A stretch of 64,000 bases of DNA from the NCBI GenBank assembly GCA_032622095.1, contig CP136062.1:132573282-132637281 (forward strand). Direction: 5' to 3'. The stretch's first letter is position 1; the number at the start of each line of letters is the position of its first letter. The notes under the pieces were generated by a model that was given only the letters and a program-made list of their open reading frames with translations, did not search any database and was not told the DNA's origin. The stretch is from Siphonodentalium dalli (taxonomy: Eukaryota; Mollusca; Scaphopoda; Gadilida; Siphonodentaliidae). Both the position numbers and the translations under genes were made by a program. Below are positions 20,126 to 31,613 of the stretch, piece after piece.

Positions 20126-21062
20126 TATATAATCCTTAGAAAAAAGTATACTTTTTGATGGAAAGTGCTTTAAAATGTTGTATGTCAGATGACCACAATT
20201 TTGCCTTTTCGTCATTATTCCAATACCTGTGACTGAAAAAAGTGCCCTTTCAGGAAATTCTGCCCCCATGCGATGGTTGCTTTCTGCACCCATGCCAGTT
20301 GATTAGTCTTGAGCAGAGTAGCCAGTGAAACTCTCGATCTCCCACGCTCGCTCATTGCAATAACTATTCAGTTTATGGGCGAGTTCATTTGACACAATTA
20401 TGACTTAAAGATCATCCAAAATTTACATTCTACTGTTAGCATAAGTTATTTCCGAACTGTAAAGTGGAAGCATATTTGCTATTAACAATGTTCTTTATAA
20501 CATTGCGTAATTAATGCTTTACTCCCCAGTGTATAATTATGGTGCCAGGGATTTTCCTGCCAATGCATCATCAAACAATATCATCAAGTATGAATTTCTA
20601 ATCAAATTTCTGCAAAGCTTCAACATGAAATGTTAAATTATAGTAGTATCTGTCAGAGTTCTCGTTGTCATGGAAACAAATTTCTCTGAGACTAAGGAAC
20701 TATGACTTTCACTTTGCATGTAATTATTAATGAATTAGTGCATAGAGGGAACTCTTAATTACTCATCTGCATGTTCCCAGATTATCATTTCAAATGTGTG
20801 ATAGCTCATTTCAAATTGCCATGAAAAAAGAATGCTCAGTTGTTGTAAAGCTTGTGAACAAGTCTCAACCATCCAGTACAGTAGATTTGTGTAATGAAAA
20901 GCCAATTTTTCGCATTCACAATCTGACCAGTGTGATGGAAAAAATGTCCATATTTAAACATTGAAGCACAAATGCAAGCACAAGAATTGTGTCAAAAATG
21001 CTAAATTTTAGTGATTTTGATTAAATTAAAAGTTTTATATTTTGTTTTCCAGAAAAGCGTCG
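20126..21062. other. Unassigned sequence
   Basis: AT-rich, no recognised repeat copy elsewhere in the window and no open frame with recognisable features. Confidence 0.4.
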
Positions 21063-21292
21063 TTAACCCTTCCATGACTGGGGCTTCCTGAATTTTGCGA
21101 AAATCATGTGCCAATGCATTCTCTTATATATGCTTGTCTCCCATAGAGAGCCTCGTATATATAAGCCTAACATTATTTACCTTAACTTGGAAGCCAGTGC
21201 ATTCTCTTATATATGTGAGGCTCCCTATGGGAGACAAGCATATATAAGAGAATGCACTGGCACAGCCAGCTGAGGCCATATATGGCATGAAA
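21063..21292 (+). mobile_element. PiggyBac-type MITE, family A, copy 7
   Basis: Left end TTAACCCTTCCATGACTGGG. The 5' arm of hairpin 1 has GCTTGTCTCCC and the 3' arm of hairpin 2 has GGGAGACAAGC. A two-base change from the family GCGAG is thus matched between the two outermost arms. The right end stops at GGCATGAAAC without TTAA. Confidence 0.8.
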
Positions 21293-21664
21293 CGTGAGCA
21301 TACAAAACTATATATCCATAAAGTGCTGCACGGTATAATATCTATACTGTAGAAGATTTAAAAATAAGAATAATATAAAGTTGATATTTTGAAAATAAAT
21401 AAGGAAAAAGCTATATAAATATAAGAAATGAATGTAGTTTGCATGTGTTTTATTGAATGATAATGCGCTGTGATCGTTGAAGCACATTTAATGTAAACCA
21501 CATCGCAGTACACACAATGTCCTCAATGGTCTGAAGTCTGAAGGTGCAATAGTCCGAGTGTTCAATGTTCCAAGGGTCCATTAGTGTGGGGCATGGTGAC
21601 AGGGGATTTTAAGGGTGTTACCCATAACTTTGCTCAAATTTCCAACAGTTTTGTTGATAGAACT
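21293..21664. other. Unassigned sequence
   Basis: Nothing recognised. Confidence 0.35.
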
Positions 21665-21760
21665 CCTTTTGCTGTAGTCACCTGAACACCACTCCAAATG
21701 AATATTAATAGATGATCCCAATGTATACTTTTATAAAACTGAATGAGAGAATGCATGAAT
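21665..21760 (-). mobile_element. Family I fragment
   Basis: CTCCAAATGAATATTAATAG and AATGTATACTTTTATAA match the family I outer part in reverse complement. Ends are not preserved. Confidence 0.5.
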
Positions 21761-21788
21761 AAGATGACAATTAAACCATGACAATGGC

Positions 21789-22211
21789 ACCATCTGCAAA
21801 TAGTGTGTGTCGTTTGCAGAATAAGGTCCCCAGAGGGTGAATTTAGTGTCGCTATACCACATGGTCACCAAATTCATGGAAAGCTCATTCTGCTTAACCC
21901 TCAACTGCTATGGAGACCTAGTATCAGATTGAATTTTACCAATTCAAGATGGTGATGTTCACCCATTTGTCGCCTCAATTATGCATATTATCTTCTGCAA
22001 ATTAGGGGATACTGAAACTTCCAAAGGAAAAAGTCACTAAAAACAATGTTAATTTGAGACTATAGATACTTTCCAGAAGATGAGGCCTAAGCAGAATGAG
22101 GTCCCCTGAGGGTGAATTTGTTGATGCTAGCCCGCTGTGTGGGATAGTATCACTAAATTCACCCTCTGGAGACCTCATTCTGCAAATGAAAGACACTATT
22201 TGCAGGCTTGA
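21789..22211 (+). mobile_element. Foldback MITE, family D, copy 3
   Basis: The outer ends CTGCAAATAGTGTGTGT and ACTATTTGCAG are inverted. The left hairpin has GGTCCCCAGAGGGTG but a damaged return arm, while the right hairpin is nearly complete. The middle block GTTCACCCATTTGTCGCCTC is present. Confidence 0.8.
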
Positions 22212-22498
22212 GAATGGCACTGCCAGGGTCCGTGGCGAGGTCACTTTCTTCTGCATCAGCAATTAGACAAAGTGTTCCTTTTACAGGGCCAAGTGCAGAG
22301 ACACCATGCAAACCTTGTCAGTGCAACAAAATTAGTCAAGACAAATATCACCTAACATAATAGCAAAACAGATTGTTTAAATTTCAAATTTGAGTGCCAA
22401 ATGGATGCATTTAATAACAGGGAACTCCGAACTGAGTCATTGTGGAAACATGGGTGCAGTCTGTTCATTCAGTCTGTTACATGATTTTAACCCTTACT

Positions 22499-23196
22499 TT
22501 AACCCTTTCAGTGCCAAGTCCGATTTTTGTATCAACCCATATTTCCTTGATCATTTTTCAAATTTATTGATTATAATAATGTGATACATTGATGAAAAGA
22601 GCTCTCATAATACTCTTATTTATGTGGGCAGTAGCCTCTATACGGGCGCCTGTGGCGCATAAGATACTATGGGTGGCGGGATGGGGGGTGGCTGGGCTCT
22701 CATAATACTCTTATTTATGTGGGCAGTAGCCTCTATACAGGCGCCTGTGGCGCATAAGATACTATGGGTGGCGGGATGGGGGGTGGGTGGGCTCTCATAA
22801 TACTCTTATTTATGTGGGCAGTAGCCTCTATATGGGCGCCTGTTGCGCATAAGATACTATGGGTGGCGGGATGGGGGGTGGGTGGGCTCTCAAAATACTC
22901 TTATTTATATGGGCAGTAGCCTCTATATGGGCGCCTGTGGCGCATAAGATACTATGGGTGGCGGGATGGGGGGGGGTGGGCTCTCATAATACTCTTATTT
23001 ATGTGGGCAGTAGCTTCTATACGGGCGCCTGTGGCGCATAAGAGACTATGGGTGGCGGGATGGGGGGTGGCCGGGCTCTCATAATACTCTTATTTATGTG
23101 GGCAGTAGCCTCTATACGGGCGCCTGTGGCGCATAAGATACTATGGGTGGCGGGATGGGGGGTGGCTGGGCTCTCATAATACTCTGAAAGGGTTAA
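22499..23196 (+). mobile_element. PiggyBac-type MITE, family B, with a tandem array replacing one arm
   Basis: TTAA at 22499-22502 and 23193-23196. The left 100 bp (CCCTTTCAGTGCCAAGTCCG to GAAAAGAGCTCT) matches copies at 41191 and 57045. The right arm of the family is absent except for about a dozen bases (CTGAAAGGG next to TTAA). Between them lie six 95-bp units. Confidence 0.85.
22601..23185. repeat. Tandem array, 6 x 95 bp, plus a partial unit
   Basis: GCTCTCATAATACTC recurs at 22601, 22696, 22791, 22886, 22980, 23075 and, partly, 23170, a spacing of 95, 95, 95, 94, 95 and 95. Each unit contains GGGCGCCTGTGGCGCATAAG (a small GCGCC/GGCGC hairpin) and a G-rich GGCGGGATGGGGGG. Units differ by only a few bases. 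A Gly/Trp-rich open frame here is an artefact. Confidence 0.95.
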
Positions 23197-23433
23197 TAAA
23201 TACTCATTGATGAGTAGTTCCCTTAGCAAATGTTCAGATAATAATTCTACAAATGACCTTATATCTGAATATTTCCCACCGACGGATATCAATCATTCTG
23301 CTCTTGTATTATCTGTTTTTCTGCCTGTCGTCAGCTCTTATGACATGAACACACCTCCAAATGAATAAAAGACTGTTCCAATGTATACTTTTATAACTGA
23401 TGGGAGAATCCATTTAGTAAAGAAAGGGCTTAA
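23193..23433 (-). mobile_element. PiggyBac-type MITE, family I, reverse copy
   Basis: It shares its left TTAA with the family B element. The other end is AGTAAAGAAAGGGCTTAA, and internal blocks CCACCGACGGATATCA and AATGTATACTTTTATAAC match family I in reverse complement. Confidence 0.7.
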
Positions 23434-23924
23434 ATTCTGGTAGAAATAATGTCTGCATTGTAAAAAAGACACTGTCTAAAACATGTGAACAAACTTCTAA
23501 CTTGGACTGATGATTGCAGAAACTGAGTTTTTATTAAGAATCTTATAAATATTAACAAAGGGAATTGACTACAGTATTATATCTCTAGAATTCAAGACTA
23601 CCCACTACGACTACCTACTACTATTGCTGTTATCTACATCTTCCGTGCTTTCCCATCTCTTCCACCAATCCCTCTCGATCTCTCTTTCTTGTTCTCACTC
23701 TCCCTCTGGACACTCCCTGATATTCATACATTTCCAGTTCTTCCCTCCATACCACCCACTTTCCACTTAATGGAGAGGGTGCGAAACAAAAATGGGACCA
23801 AACTTAATATAAGGCCTTGGGCTTGTTCTCTCTATAGTTACTTTATTTTACAACATATGCATACACTCAAGAGGAAAGACGGGTGGGGGGTCAAAACTTT
23901 TAGAATGGCTCTTTTCCCCCAATG
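23434..23924. other. Unassigned, partly pyrimidine-rich
   Basis: Contains a CT-rich stretch (about 23640-23760). A 108-residue open frame starting at 23689 spans this and the following repeat and has no recognisable domain. Confidence 0.4.
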
Positions 23925-24325
23925 TAAAGAAGAGGTTGCACCACCTGGCACCACAGGGACTGACATACCCCACTGTGATAAACTGAAAATGGGCAGAGCT
24001 GATTCAACATTTTAAAGCAAATAACAGGGAAAATGTGAAGAGCGCCAGTTGACATTTAATTGAAAGCCCTTGTGATATAACCCATGGATGAGATATCTGC
24101 GCAGATGGACAGAAAACCATAATTTTGAGCTAAACAAAGAAGGATAACTCTAGTATGGAAACCACGACGGTCATAGGCCCCTCTATTCAGATGCCTGCTG
24201 ATTTCATTTAGATACAACAACCCATGGCTAAGATATTTGCTCAGATGGACGAACAGCTAGACAGACAGACAGAAACCTGAAGGCCAGTATACCCCCAATC
24301 TTTGAATGGGCGTATAATAATTATT
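23925..24325 (+). repeat. Family G-like composite repeat
   Basis: It has GAAGAGGTTGCACCACCTGG near the start, two partial core units with CCCATGGMTRAGATAT and CAGATGGAC, a GACAGACAGACAG tract and a tail hairpin TATACCCCCA...TGGGCGTATAATAAT. It matches the order of the copy at 52970. Confidence 0.6.
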
Positions 24326-24377
24326 ATGCATTAATTTGTGCAGGCATCAGTAGAGGGCAAGGGGGCTAGAGCCCATG

Positions 24378-24593
24378 TACAGTAATGCTTGAAGTATATG
24401 ACCCTTTAACCACAGCAGAATTATGGAAAATATTAAGGAATTTAGTCGGAAATATGGTTGTTGCCATTCATCGGAAAGCTCTCACTGAGAGCTTTCCGAT
24501 GAATGGCAGCAAGCCATATTTCCGACTAAATCCTGAAATAATTCCCATATTTCTGCTGTGGTTTAGGGGTCGATTATTTAGGACATTACTGTA
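24378..24593. mobile_element. Family C palindromic MITE, copy 4
   Basis: TA-flanked (TACAGTAATGC and GACATTACTGTA), nearly full length with centre GCTCTCACTGAGAGC. The outer arms have matched variants (GACCCTTTAACC on the left, GGTTTAGGGGTC on the right). Confidence 0.88.
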
Positions 24594-25058
24594 TGACCCC
24601 TAATCAGCCTACAAGCTCCCATGCATCATAATGCCAGCAACAGCCAACAGTAGCCCCAGAAGAGAGAGGGTCAATAAGCAGAGCATATAAATGTTTATAC
24701 AAAAAAATCTCAATCTCAGTAAAAAATAATTAGTTTCAAAGCAATTTAATCCAGGAAAATCACCCCAGTTCTCCAGTCCTCGATTTGTTCTTTATCAAAG
24801 TTTACTTAACTAAGCTATTAGACAGAGAATATAAATTGTGAATAAGGGCGATTTATCAGAACACATGGTGATGGTGAATAAACAGACTTTGATAGCATGA
24901 ATCCTTTATTTTATCCTAATGGAACTGAACATTATGATATTAGCAGGTAATTATAACTTAAAACTTAACCATTCTTTTCTTAGCCTGCTTCGGGTGTTTT
25001 CTTATAGTAACTTAGATCTGGTGCGTGCATTTGTGGTTAAAAGATGGGACTATTCTTC
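24594..25058. other. Unassigned sequence
   Basis: AT-rich; nothing recognised. Confidence 0.4.
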
Positions 25059-25301
25059 TTAACACTTTCTTTACTGAATGGACTCTTCCTATTCAGTTAT
25101 AAACGTATATATGGGAATGGTCTATTGTTTATCTGGAGGGATGTTCAATAAATATAAGCAGACGGCAGACAGGAGAAAAAAAGATAATACAAGTGCAGAA
25201 GGATTCTCAATCATTGGTGGACCTTAGTTGAACGTATTATCTGAACCATGATAGGGAACTAATCATCAATGAGAATTTTATATAGTGCAGAAAGGGTTTG
25301 A
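25059..25301 (+). mobile_element. PiggyBac-type MITE, family I
   Basis: Left end TTAACACTTTCTTTACTG, right end AGAAAGGGTTTGA (TTAA decayed to TTGA). It carries GGTCTATTGTTTATCTGGAG and AATACAAGTGCAGAAGGAT. Confidence 0.75.
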
Positions 25302-25368
25302 GGCAAAAAGTTATTTGGATGTTGTTTTAGATCAATATACATTGTTGAGCAGCGAAAGAAGTGACAAT

Positions 25369-25790
25369 TTAACCCTTTCTATACTGAATGGATTCTCCCA
25401 TCAATTATAAAAATATACATTGGACTGCTCTAGTATTCATTTGAAGGGGTGTTAATGTAATAAAAGCAGATGACAGACAGACGAAAATACAATACAAGTG
25501 CAGATGGATTTCTATTAATTGGTGGGAAATGTTAATGCAATAAGTTAATAAGTTAAACAAACGACATATGGTCGTTGTTGAACTTATTATGTGAACATTT
25601 TCTGAAGGAACTCCCAGTCAATGAGTATTTAGTAACGATAGCGTCTATTATTCACCTGGTGAGGTTTTCAGAGAAAATAAGCAGAGGAGAGATAAGAGAA
25701 GTACAGAAGGAGTCCTATTTATCACTACAAACCAATTAATGGGAATTAAATAACTACTCATCAGTAATCATTCAGATATCAAAGGGTTAA
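25369..25790 (+). mobile_element. PiggyBac-type MITE, family I, longest copy
   Basis: TTAA at 25369-25372 and 25787-25790. The left end is CCCTTTCTATACTGAATGG and the right end ATATCAAAGGG. An internal foldback GACATATGGTCGTTGTTGAAC lies near 25560. A second family I-like segment (TCTATTATTCACCTGG, AAGTACAGAAGGAG) near 25640-25720 suggests that two copies were joined. Confidence 0.75.
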
Positions 25791-25932
25791 TATTGATATC
25801 CATAAAACAAAATTGGAAAGCTTTTATAAGAAAATTTTAGTTCTTTTCCAGAACTTAATCAAGTTGCCCAACTGTAGCGATAAAAGGGCTATGATTCTGT
25901 TTGAAATGTGCTGGAGGCCATTATTTTAGAAC

Positions 25933-26048
25933 TACCAGTAATGCTCTAAGTAATCGACTTCTTAACCACAGCAGAATTATGGGTAACTTTTCAGGATTTA
26001 GTCGGAAATGTGGCTTGTTGCCATTCATCGGAAAGCTCTCAGGGAGAA
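25933..26048. mobile_element. Family C MITE, left arm only
   Basis: From TACCAGTAATGC to GGAAAGCTCTCAGG, then unrelated G- and C-rich sequence including a 14-nt C run (26120-26133). The right arm is missing. Confidence 0.75.
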
Positions 26049-26156
26049 GGGTGGTATGCAGGGGCACTTGGCCCATGGGAGAGCAGTGGCCCCCGAACAG
26101 TGCCCACCTGATTGGTTTGCCCCCCCCCCCCCCTTGGCCTTTGATGCTAGTCCAAC

Positions 26157-26373
26157 TACAATAAGGCCCTAAATAATTGACTCCTTAACCACAGCAGAAA
26201 TATGTGTAATTTTTCAGGATTTAGTCGGAACTATGGCTAATTGCCATTCATTGGAAAGCTCTCAGTGAGAGCTTTCCGATGAATGGCAACAAGCCATATT
26301 TCCGATTAAATCCTGAAAAGTTACCCATAATTCTGCTGTGGTTAAGAAGTCGATTACTTAGAGGATTACTGTA
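26157..26373. mobile_element. Family C palindromic MITE, copy 6
   Basis: From TACAATAAGGCCC to AGGATTACTGTA. Full-length palindrome with several unpaired substitutions, so it is somewhat older than copies 1, 4 and 10. Confidence 0.85.
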
Positions 26374-27307
26374 CCATGTGTCAGTATTTTGAATTTGCCA
26401 CTGATGTCTCAAAATTGGTCAATTAGACAAACATAACTAGTAATCATCAAAACAAAAATAGTGAATATTGAATACTGAATTTGTTCTATAAATTATTATA
26501 TAGACCTCTGAAGGGAAAGGTGGTACTGGTACCTTATATAAAAGTTTGGAATTAATAACTAAAACCTATGAAAATAGGTTTATGAAATCAAAACTTGATT
26601 GCACTAAACTCCTGTGAAACTCATTTGTCAAATACGAATGTTAGATCATCAAGAAATAAGCCAAAGATCTTACAATTCTGCCTCGCCTTTTTGCACGAAA
26701 TTCTATCAGAATATCATTAATGAACATAATACTACTGAGGCTGTGGCGCGCCGCCAATTTTGATTCGGAATTATTCGCCGTTTGTTTTTTTAACACAAAT
26801 GCGCAGTGAGACAGAGGTAACCAATCCACTAATTACGATTTGTATACCGATGGAAATCTCTTGCGCCACAGACGCGCACAGTAGGGAAATAAATATCAAT
26901 CCCCCTTACAGATCATCCATTAACTGAGGGAAAATTCCACTATATTAATATCGCAAGCTTATCAAGTGATCAGTGCATCGTGAGCTCTGTGCCGCTTGAT
27001 TATTTTCTTTCCATCCCAATGTTCTTTCGCTCTAATTAAAACTGAGGGAAACTCAAATTTCATTCCGCGATTAACCAGAGTTATTGATGGAGGTTGCGTA
27101 TTATATAGCGTTGCGCAGCTGAAATAATTATGTGTTTTAATTTTTCTGATTGTTCCGCAGAATATTTATGGCCCTGGAGCTCTGTCTTGTATTCCCTGAT
27201 CACAGAGATAAGCTATAACTCCCGATAATGGCCCATAGTTACAGCCGATATGTATATCACAATCCGCATCTCCTGATGCCAAGAAATATGCTTTAGTTTG
27301 CAATATG
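26374..27307. other. Low-copy sequence, no gene recognised
   Basis: 26680-27130 has mixed composition with CpG-containing motifs (GCGCGCC, GCGCAGTGAG) and no copy in the window. Candidate for conservation testing only. Confidence 0.4.
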
Positions 27308-27685
27308 ACCAAGTGTGAATTTAGTTTGTCTGACATTTGCAGAATGAGGTCCCAAGAGAGTGAATTTAGTGATGCTATCCTGAACCGTGGGCTAGCATCA
27401 CCAAATTCACCCTCTGGGGACCTCATTCTGCTTAGGTCTCATCTTCTGGGAAGTATCAAGAGTCTCAAAATTAACATTGTTTTTAGTTACTTTTTTCCTG
27501 CTGTTGAGTTTCTATATCCCCTAATTTGCAGATGATAAAATGCATAATCGAGGTGACTAATGGGTGAACATCACTAACTTCAACTGGGAAACTTCAATCT
27601 GATCCTAGTTCTCCCATAGAAGTTGAGGCCTAAGCAGAATGAGGACCTCATTCTGCAAATGTCAGACACATAAATTCAGGCTTGG
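27308..27685 (-). mobile_element. Foldback MITE, family D, copy 4
   Basis: Outer inverted ends (CAAGTGTGAATTTAGT... and ...TAAATTCAGGCTTG). The left hairpin is complete with GGGGACCTCATTCTGC. In the right hairpin the arm after GCAGAATGAGG is lost. Middle block in reverse orientation. Confidence 0.8.
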
Positions 27686-27838
27686 TTTGCATCAGGACCG
27701 AGTCAGGATCATGGTTGAGGATTCTCGACAGGGGTGGTGGAAGCAAGCAAGGACAAGGGGGAACAATTCCAGAAAAAAGGCACTTTTTTGTGAGAATTAA
27801 GTATGAAAGAACAAAAATTTTGCCAATTGAACAGCATT

Positions 27839-28097
27839 TTAACACTTTCATGACAGGAGCTGAGCTGGTGCAGCATTAAAGATCCTGTGCCAGTGCATTC
27901 TCTTATATATTCGTGTCCCACATATGGAGCTTCGCATAAGAGAATGCACTGGCTTACAAGGTCAAGTTAAATATTGTTAGTCCAATGTAGTCTCTTATAT
28001 ATGTGATGCTCTCTATGGGAGACTATCATTTATAAGAGAATGCATTGCCACAGGATTTTCGCAAAATTTCAGGAAGCTCCAGCCATGAAAGGGTTAA
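27839..28097 (-). mobile_element. PiggyBac-type MITE, family A, copy 8
   Basis: TTAA at 27839-27842 and 28094-28097. Termini CACTTTCATGACAGGAGC and GCTCCAGCCATGAAAGGG. Both hairpins are present but eroded in their centres. Confidence 0.85.
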
Positions 28098-29227
28098 ACA
28101 GCATTTTAAGGATCAATTTAAACTAGTAGAATGGTTGTTTTTCTTCTCGGAACAATCCTAAGTTTTCTGATATAGTGATATCAGAATATTCCTTGCCATT
28201 CTTTGAAGAATCAAAAGGAACCATATGCAAGAGGTGTAGCTTCCCACCTCTGCATCCCCCAGAAAACATTGTCACCCCTGCTAGCTTTGAACTGTGTCAA
28301 ATTGCCCAACTGTAAAGCAATTATGCAGTGAGCGATAAGGGGAGGGAGCATGTAAGAAACAATAGCAAAATTTGATAATCAAATTTTTTTTTAAGTTTGA
28401 AATTCCACATCCAAAATACTTTCAAAAATTTGAAACTTTCCAAATTTTACTCCACATATTGAATATTGGAGACAGACTCTATTGTTTTTTATACCAAAAG
28501 CTGATTTTTTGTTTAAAACAATAAGAAAAATTCCAGGTTTTGGATGTAATAGGGATTTTGCCATGTTGCTGGGTGTAGAGGATGCAATAGAAATTGAGAT
28601 AAAGTTGCCCCCCTCCCCCATAGCTATGTTCGCTGAAGTTTTGGATGCAACCAATGATATATATATCACTAAGCATGGCTGTCTAATCTTATACTATAAA
28701 CAGACAAATAAAAGATGCCTTCCTATGGTTCATTAGCATATAAGATATACTTCATCAGTCCTGCCTCCTCCCATGACCATTAGCTCAGACAATCAGACGG
28801 CAATTTACATTTATCATAATTTTTCCAGCGGAATTACGCGTTTCAAGCTTAATTATGCATGATCTGCTGAGTATACATCCCAGGAGTTCCACATGACGTC
28901 TTCGTAATGCCGTTACTGATAATTACAAAAGCTCCCTTAAAACAAAGTCATCCAAAATGTCTAATTACGTCTCGACTACAAATGATATAAAAATGGATCC
29001 TCTGCCACCATGTTGAGTGTGACCTTAGCTGACCTTCGGGACATTTACCATTAGTGGAGGCAGACTCTAGTTGCCGTATAAACGTGATGAATGTCAGCTA
29101 ATTTTGTAAGCAATTAGACGGCATATGAGATTTCATCAAACCTCTGTGACGAGGTTCAAATTGGACATAACCCTGCACAACATAATTAAGCCTTGCGTCC
29201 ATCCAATGTCTACAGGCTAGCAACCAG
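28098..29227. other. Mostly low-copy sequence
   Basis: 28800-29220 has many TAATTA-like motifs, TGACGT and spaced TGACCT half sites (TGACCTTAGCTGACCT), and no copy elsewhere in the window. No coding signal. A regulatory role is only a possibility. Confidence 0.35.
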
Positions 29228-29646
29228 CTCAGCAGTAGATGTCCATAAGTGCGCAATTAAGAGAAATGACAATCTAAGCACACTCTTGTAGCTATGAGAG
29301 GCCTGTAAATTAGGCTTGTTATCATTCTAGGATTGTTATAATTGTGTTTGATTATGATTGGGCAAAATAACCGTCCAAATTTGATGATGGCCTTCCTGTT
29401 CCACTGTTCATATGTCTATCGTGTTAAACAGCAAGTAAAGTCTCAACGCAACAAATTAAACATCATGCTTGATGTCCGATGATGACCAAATAAAGTGAAA
29501 GTGAACTGTACTAAAATTGGTTTATTTGGATATATCATTGTTTCAACCAAGAGACCATGTTGTGGCATCAGTTTTATAGGTGGAGGAAAGACCACACAGA
29601 GGTTAAAGACATATTGTGGACTTGTCTCATTGAATAAAAACAATTA
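29228..29646 (+). repeat. 419-bp direct duplication, copy 1
   Basis: It matches 29928-30346 base for base without gaps, with about a dozen substitutions (roughly 97% identity by eye). Exact offset 700 bp. A diverged third fragment, with GTTGGAGGAAGACCACACAG, lies at about 30768-30866. Confidence 0.93.
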
Positions 29647-29927
29647 CTAGTAGTTAGTACCCCAAAACTATCCCCATATTGGGCATAAACATTACGGCAA
29701 TGATTGTACCAATAATAGTCGCTGCGTGCAATTCGTTTATAACAATGACGCTGTTTTCTGACAATTTGGATATCCAATTTATGAAACTAACTCGATGTGG
29801 CATGATTATTCATTATTCCATCCGGGAACACCTCAGCAGAGTGTTTCACATCACTTTAATTCTGAGATTTCACTCCACTTCTAGCTTTCGTACACAAGAA
29901 TGCATGTTCACACACCTGTACAATAAT

Positions 29928-30346
29928 CTCAGCAGTAGATGTCCATAAGTGCGCAATTAAGAGAAATGACAATCTAAGCACACTCTTGTAGCTATGAGAG
30001 GCCTGTAAATTAGGCTTGTTATCATTCTAGGATTGTTATAATTGTGTTTGATTATGATTGGGCAAAATAACCGTCCAAATTTGATGATGGCCTTCCTGTT
30101 CCACTGTTCATATGTCGATCGTGTTAAACAGCATGTAAAGTTTCAATACAACAATTTCAGCATCATGCTTCATGTCCGATGATGACCAAATAAAGTGAAA
30201 GTAAACTGTACTAAAATTGGTTTATTTGGATATATCATTGTTTCAACCAAGAGACCATGTTGTGGCATCAGTTTTATAGGTGGAGGAAAGACCACACAGA
30301 GGTTAAAGACATATTGTGGACTTATTTCATTGAATAAAAACAATTA
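29928..30346 (+). repeat. 419-bp direct duplication, copy 2
   Basis: Second copy of the 29228-29646 segment. Differences cluster near 30140-30170. The 281-bp spacer (29647-29927) is not repeated. Confidence 0.93.
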
Positions 30347-30448
30347 GTGATGCCAGCCGCCATGCAGGAGAGCATCACTAAATTCACCCTAGGGGACCTC
30401 ATTCTGCAGATGTCAAGACACACTATATCCAGGCTTGAAGCTCAACAT
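30347..30448. mobile_element. Family D fragment (right end)
   Basis: GCATCACTAAATTCACC, GGGGACCTCATTCTGC, and the outer end with AAGACACACTATATCCAGGC. It begins exactly where the 419-bp duplication ends. Confidence 0.7.
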
Positions 30449-30490
30449 CATTCATAATGTCCAACAATGACTAAACCCTGAAAGACAAAC

Positions 30491-30742
30491 TACAGTAATG
30501 CCCTAATTAATCGACTTCTTAACCACAGCAGAATTATGCGTAACTTTTCAGGATTTAGTCGGTAATATGGCTTGTTGCCATTCATCGGAAAGCTCTCACC
30601 GAGAGCTTTCCGATGAATGGCAACAAGCCATATTTTATCTTATATATAGGTACTTTTAGTCTTATGATAAATTTTGTGTCAGGGACCTGTTACGCATAAT
30701 TCTGCTGTGGTTAAGGAGTCAGTTAATTAGGGCTTTACTGTA
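30491..30742. mobile_element. Family C palindromic MITE, copy 7, with a small insertion
   Basis: TA-flanked. The right arm is interrupted after CAAGCCATATTT by about 60 bp of unrelated sequence (TATCTTATATATAGG...) before GTTACGCATAATTCTGC. The outer arms carry a matched GCGTAAC/GTTACGC variant. Confidence 0.85.
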
Positions 30743-30866
30743 TACTAGTTATGATTTCCTTGGATTTATTGTCATTTCGGTTTACATTATTTATCGTCGT
30801 TTCAACCACTTGAACATATCACAAAGATATTAGTTTATTGTTGGAGGAAGACCACACAGAGGTTAA

Positions 30867-31613
30867 TTTTACTGAGATCACACTCCACTGCCTGTACATG
30901 TAAGCCACCTCAAACCCGTGCCGATACACAAATCAGATTACCTTCCTTTTGAGAGGATCATAAATTCACACTGATATCAGGGGATAAAAGATCTGGGCTT
31001 ATCCGGAATAGATCAAGATTCACTGGATGGCTTGCAACTCTTTAAAATTTTCACCAGAGATTTGGATGGAAATCCCCAATCAGAATTGGCCACCTGACAT
31101 CCACCTTCAAAACAACAACCTTTGTGAAGAGCTAGGGAGGTTCCTAGTAGGATTTTTTAATAAATATGTCACGCAAATGGTTAAATTTAGGACATTTAAT
31201 AGTATATCCTTTACATAGTGGTATCTTGAGTCATATCTATTGCAGTAGTTGGGAAAATTTATGAGAGAATGTGTCTGAGATTTTGGTGGGAGTGGCACAT
31301 GCACACGGATACTCACATCACTGTGCCCTCAACATTGATAGCTACGACTCACTCACAGATACAGGGGAAGTCATTAGGAATGGATTAATATGGAAATTTC
31401 TTTACTGCGCATGATAGAGATTTCATAAAGCTGACAAACTCAATCAAACGAGAAGTGGCCAAGAATATTGAGTTGATTTGCATGGGTGTGAAGACGTCTT
31501 CAAGATCGAGCCCTCGTACACAGAGCAAGTAACAATTATATGTGTGTAATGGTCTTGATGAATGCTAAACAAGATGATTCTGTATTACTTCATAAAATGT
31601 GCAGGGATGTGGA
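30867..31613. other. Unassigned sequence
   Basis: No gene or repeat recognised. Confidence 0.4.

Noticed and set aside
22859-23041. Gly/Trp-rich plus-strand frame
   Set aside because: Translation of the 95-bp tandem array.
22601-23185. CRISPR-like regular repeat
   Set aside because: The 95-bp units are contiguous and identical throughout, without unique spacers, and lie inside a MITE in a eukaryotic context.
23689-24015. 108-residue plus-strand frame
   Set aside because: It spans CT-rich sequence and the start of a family G repeat; no recognisable domain or splice context.
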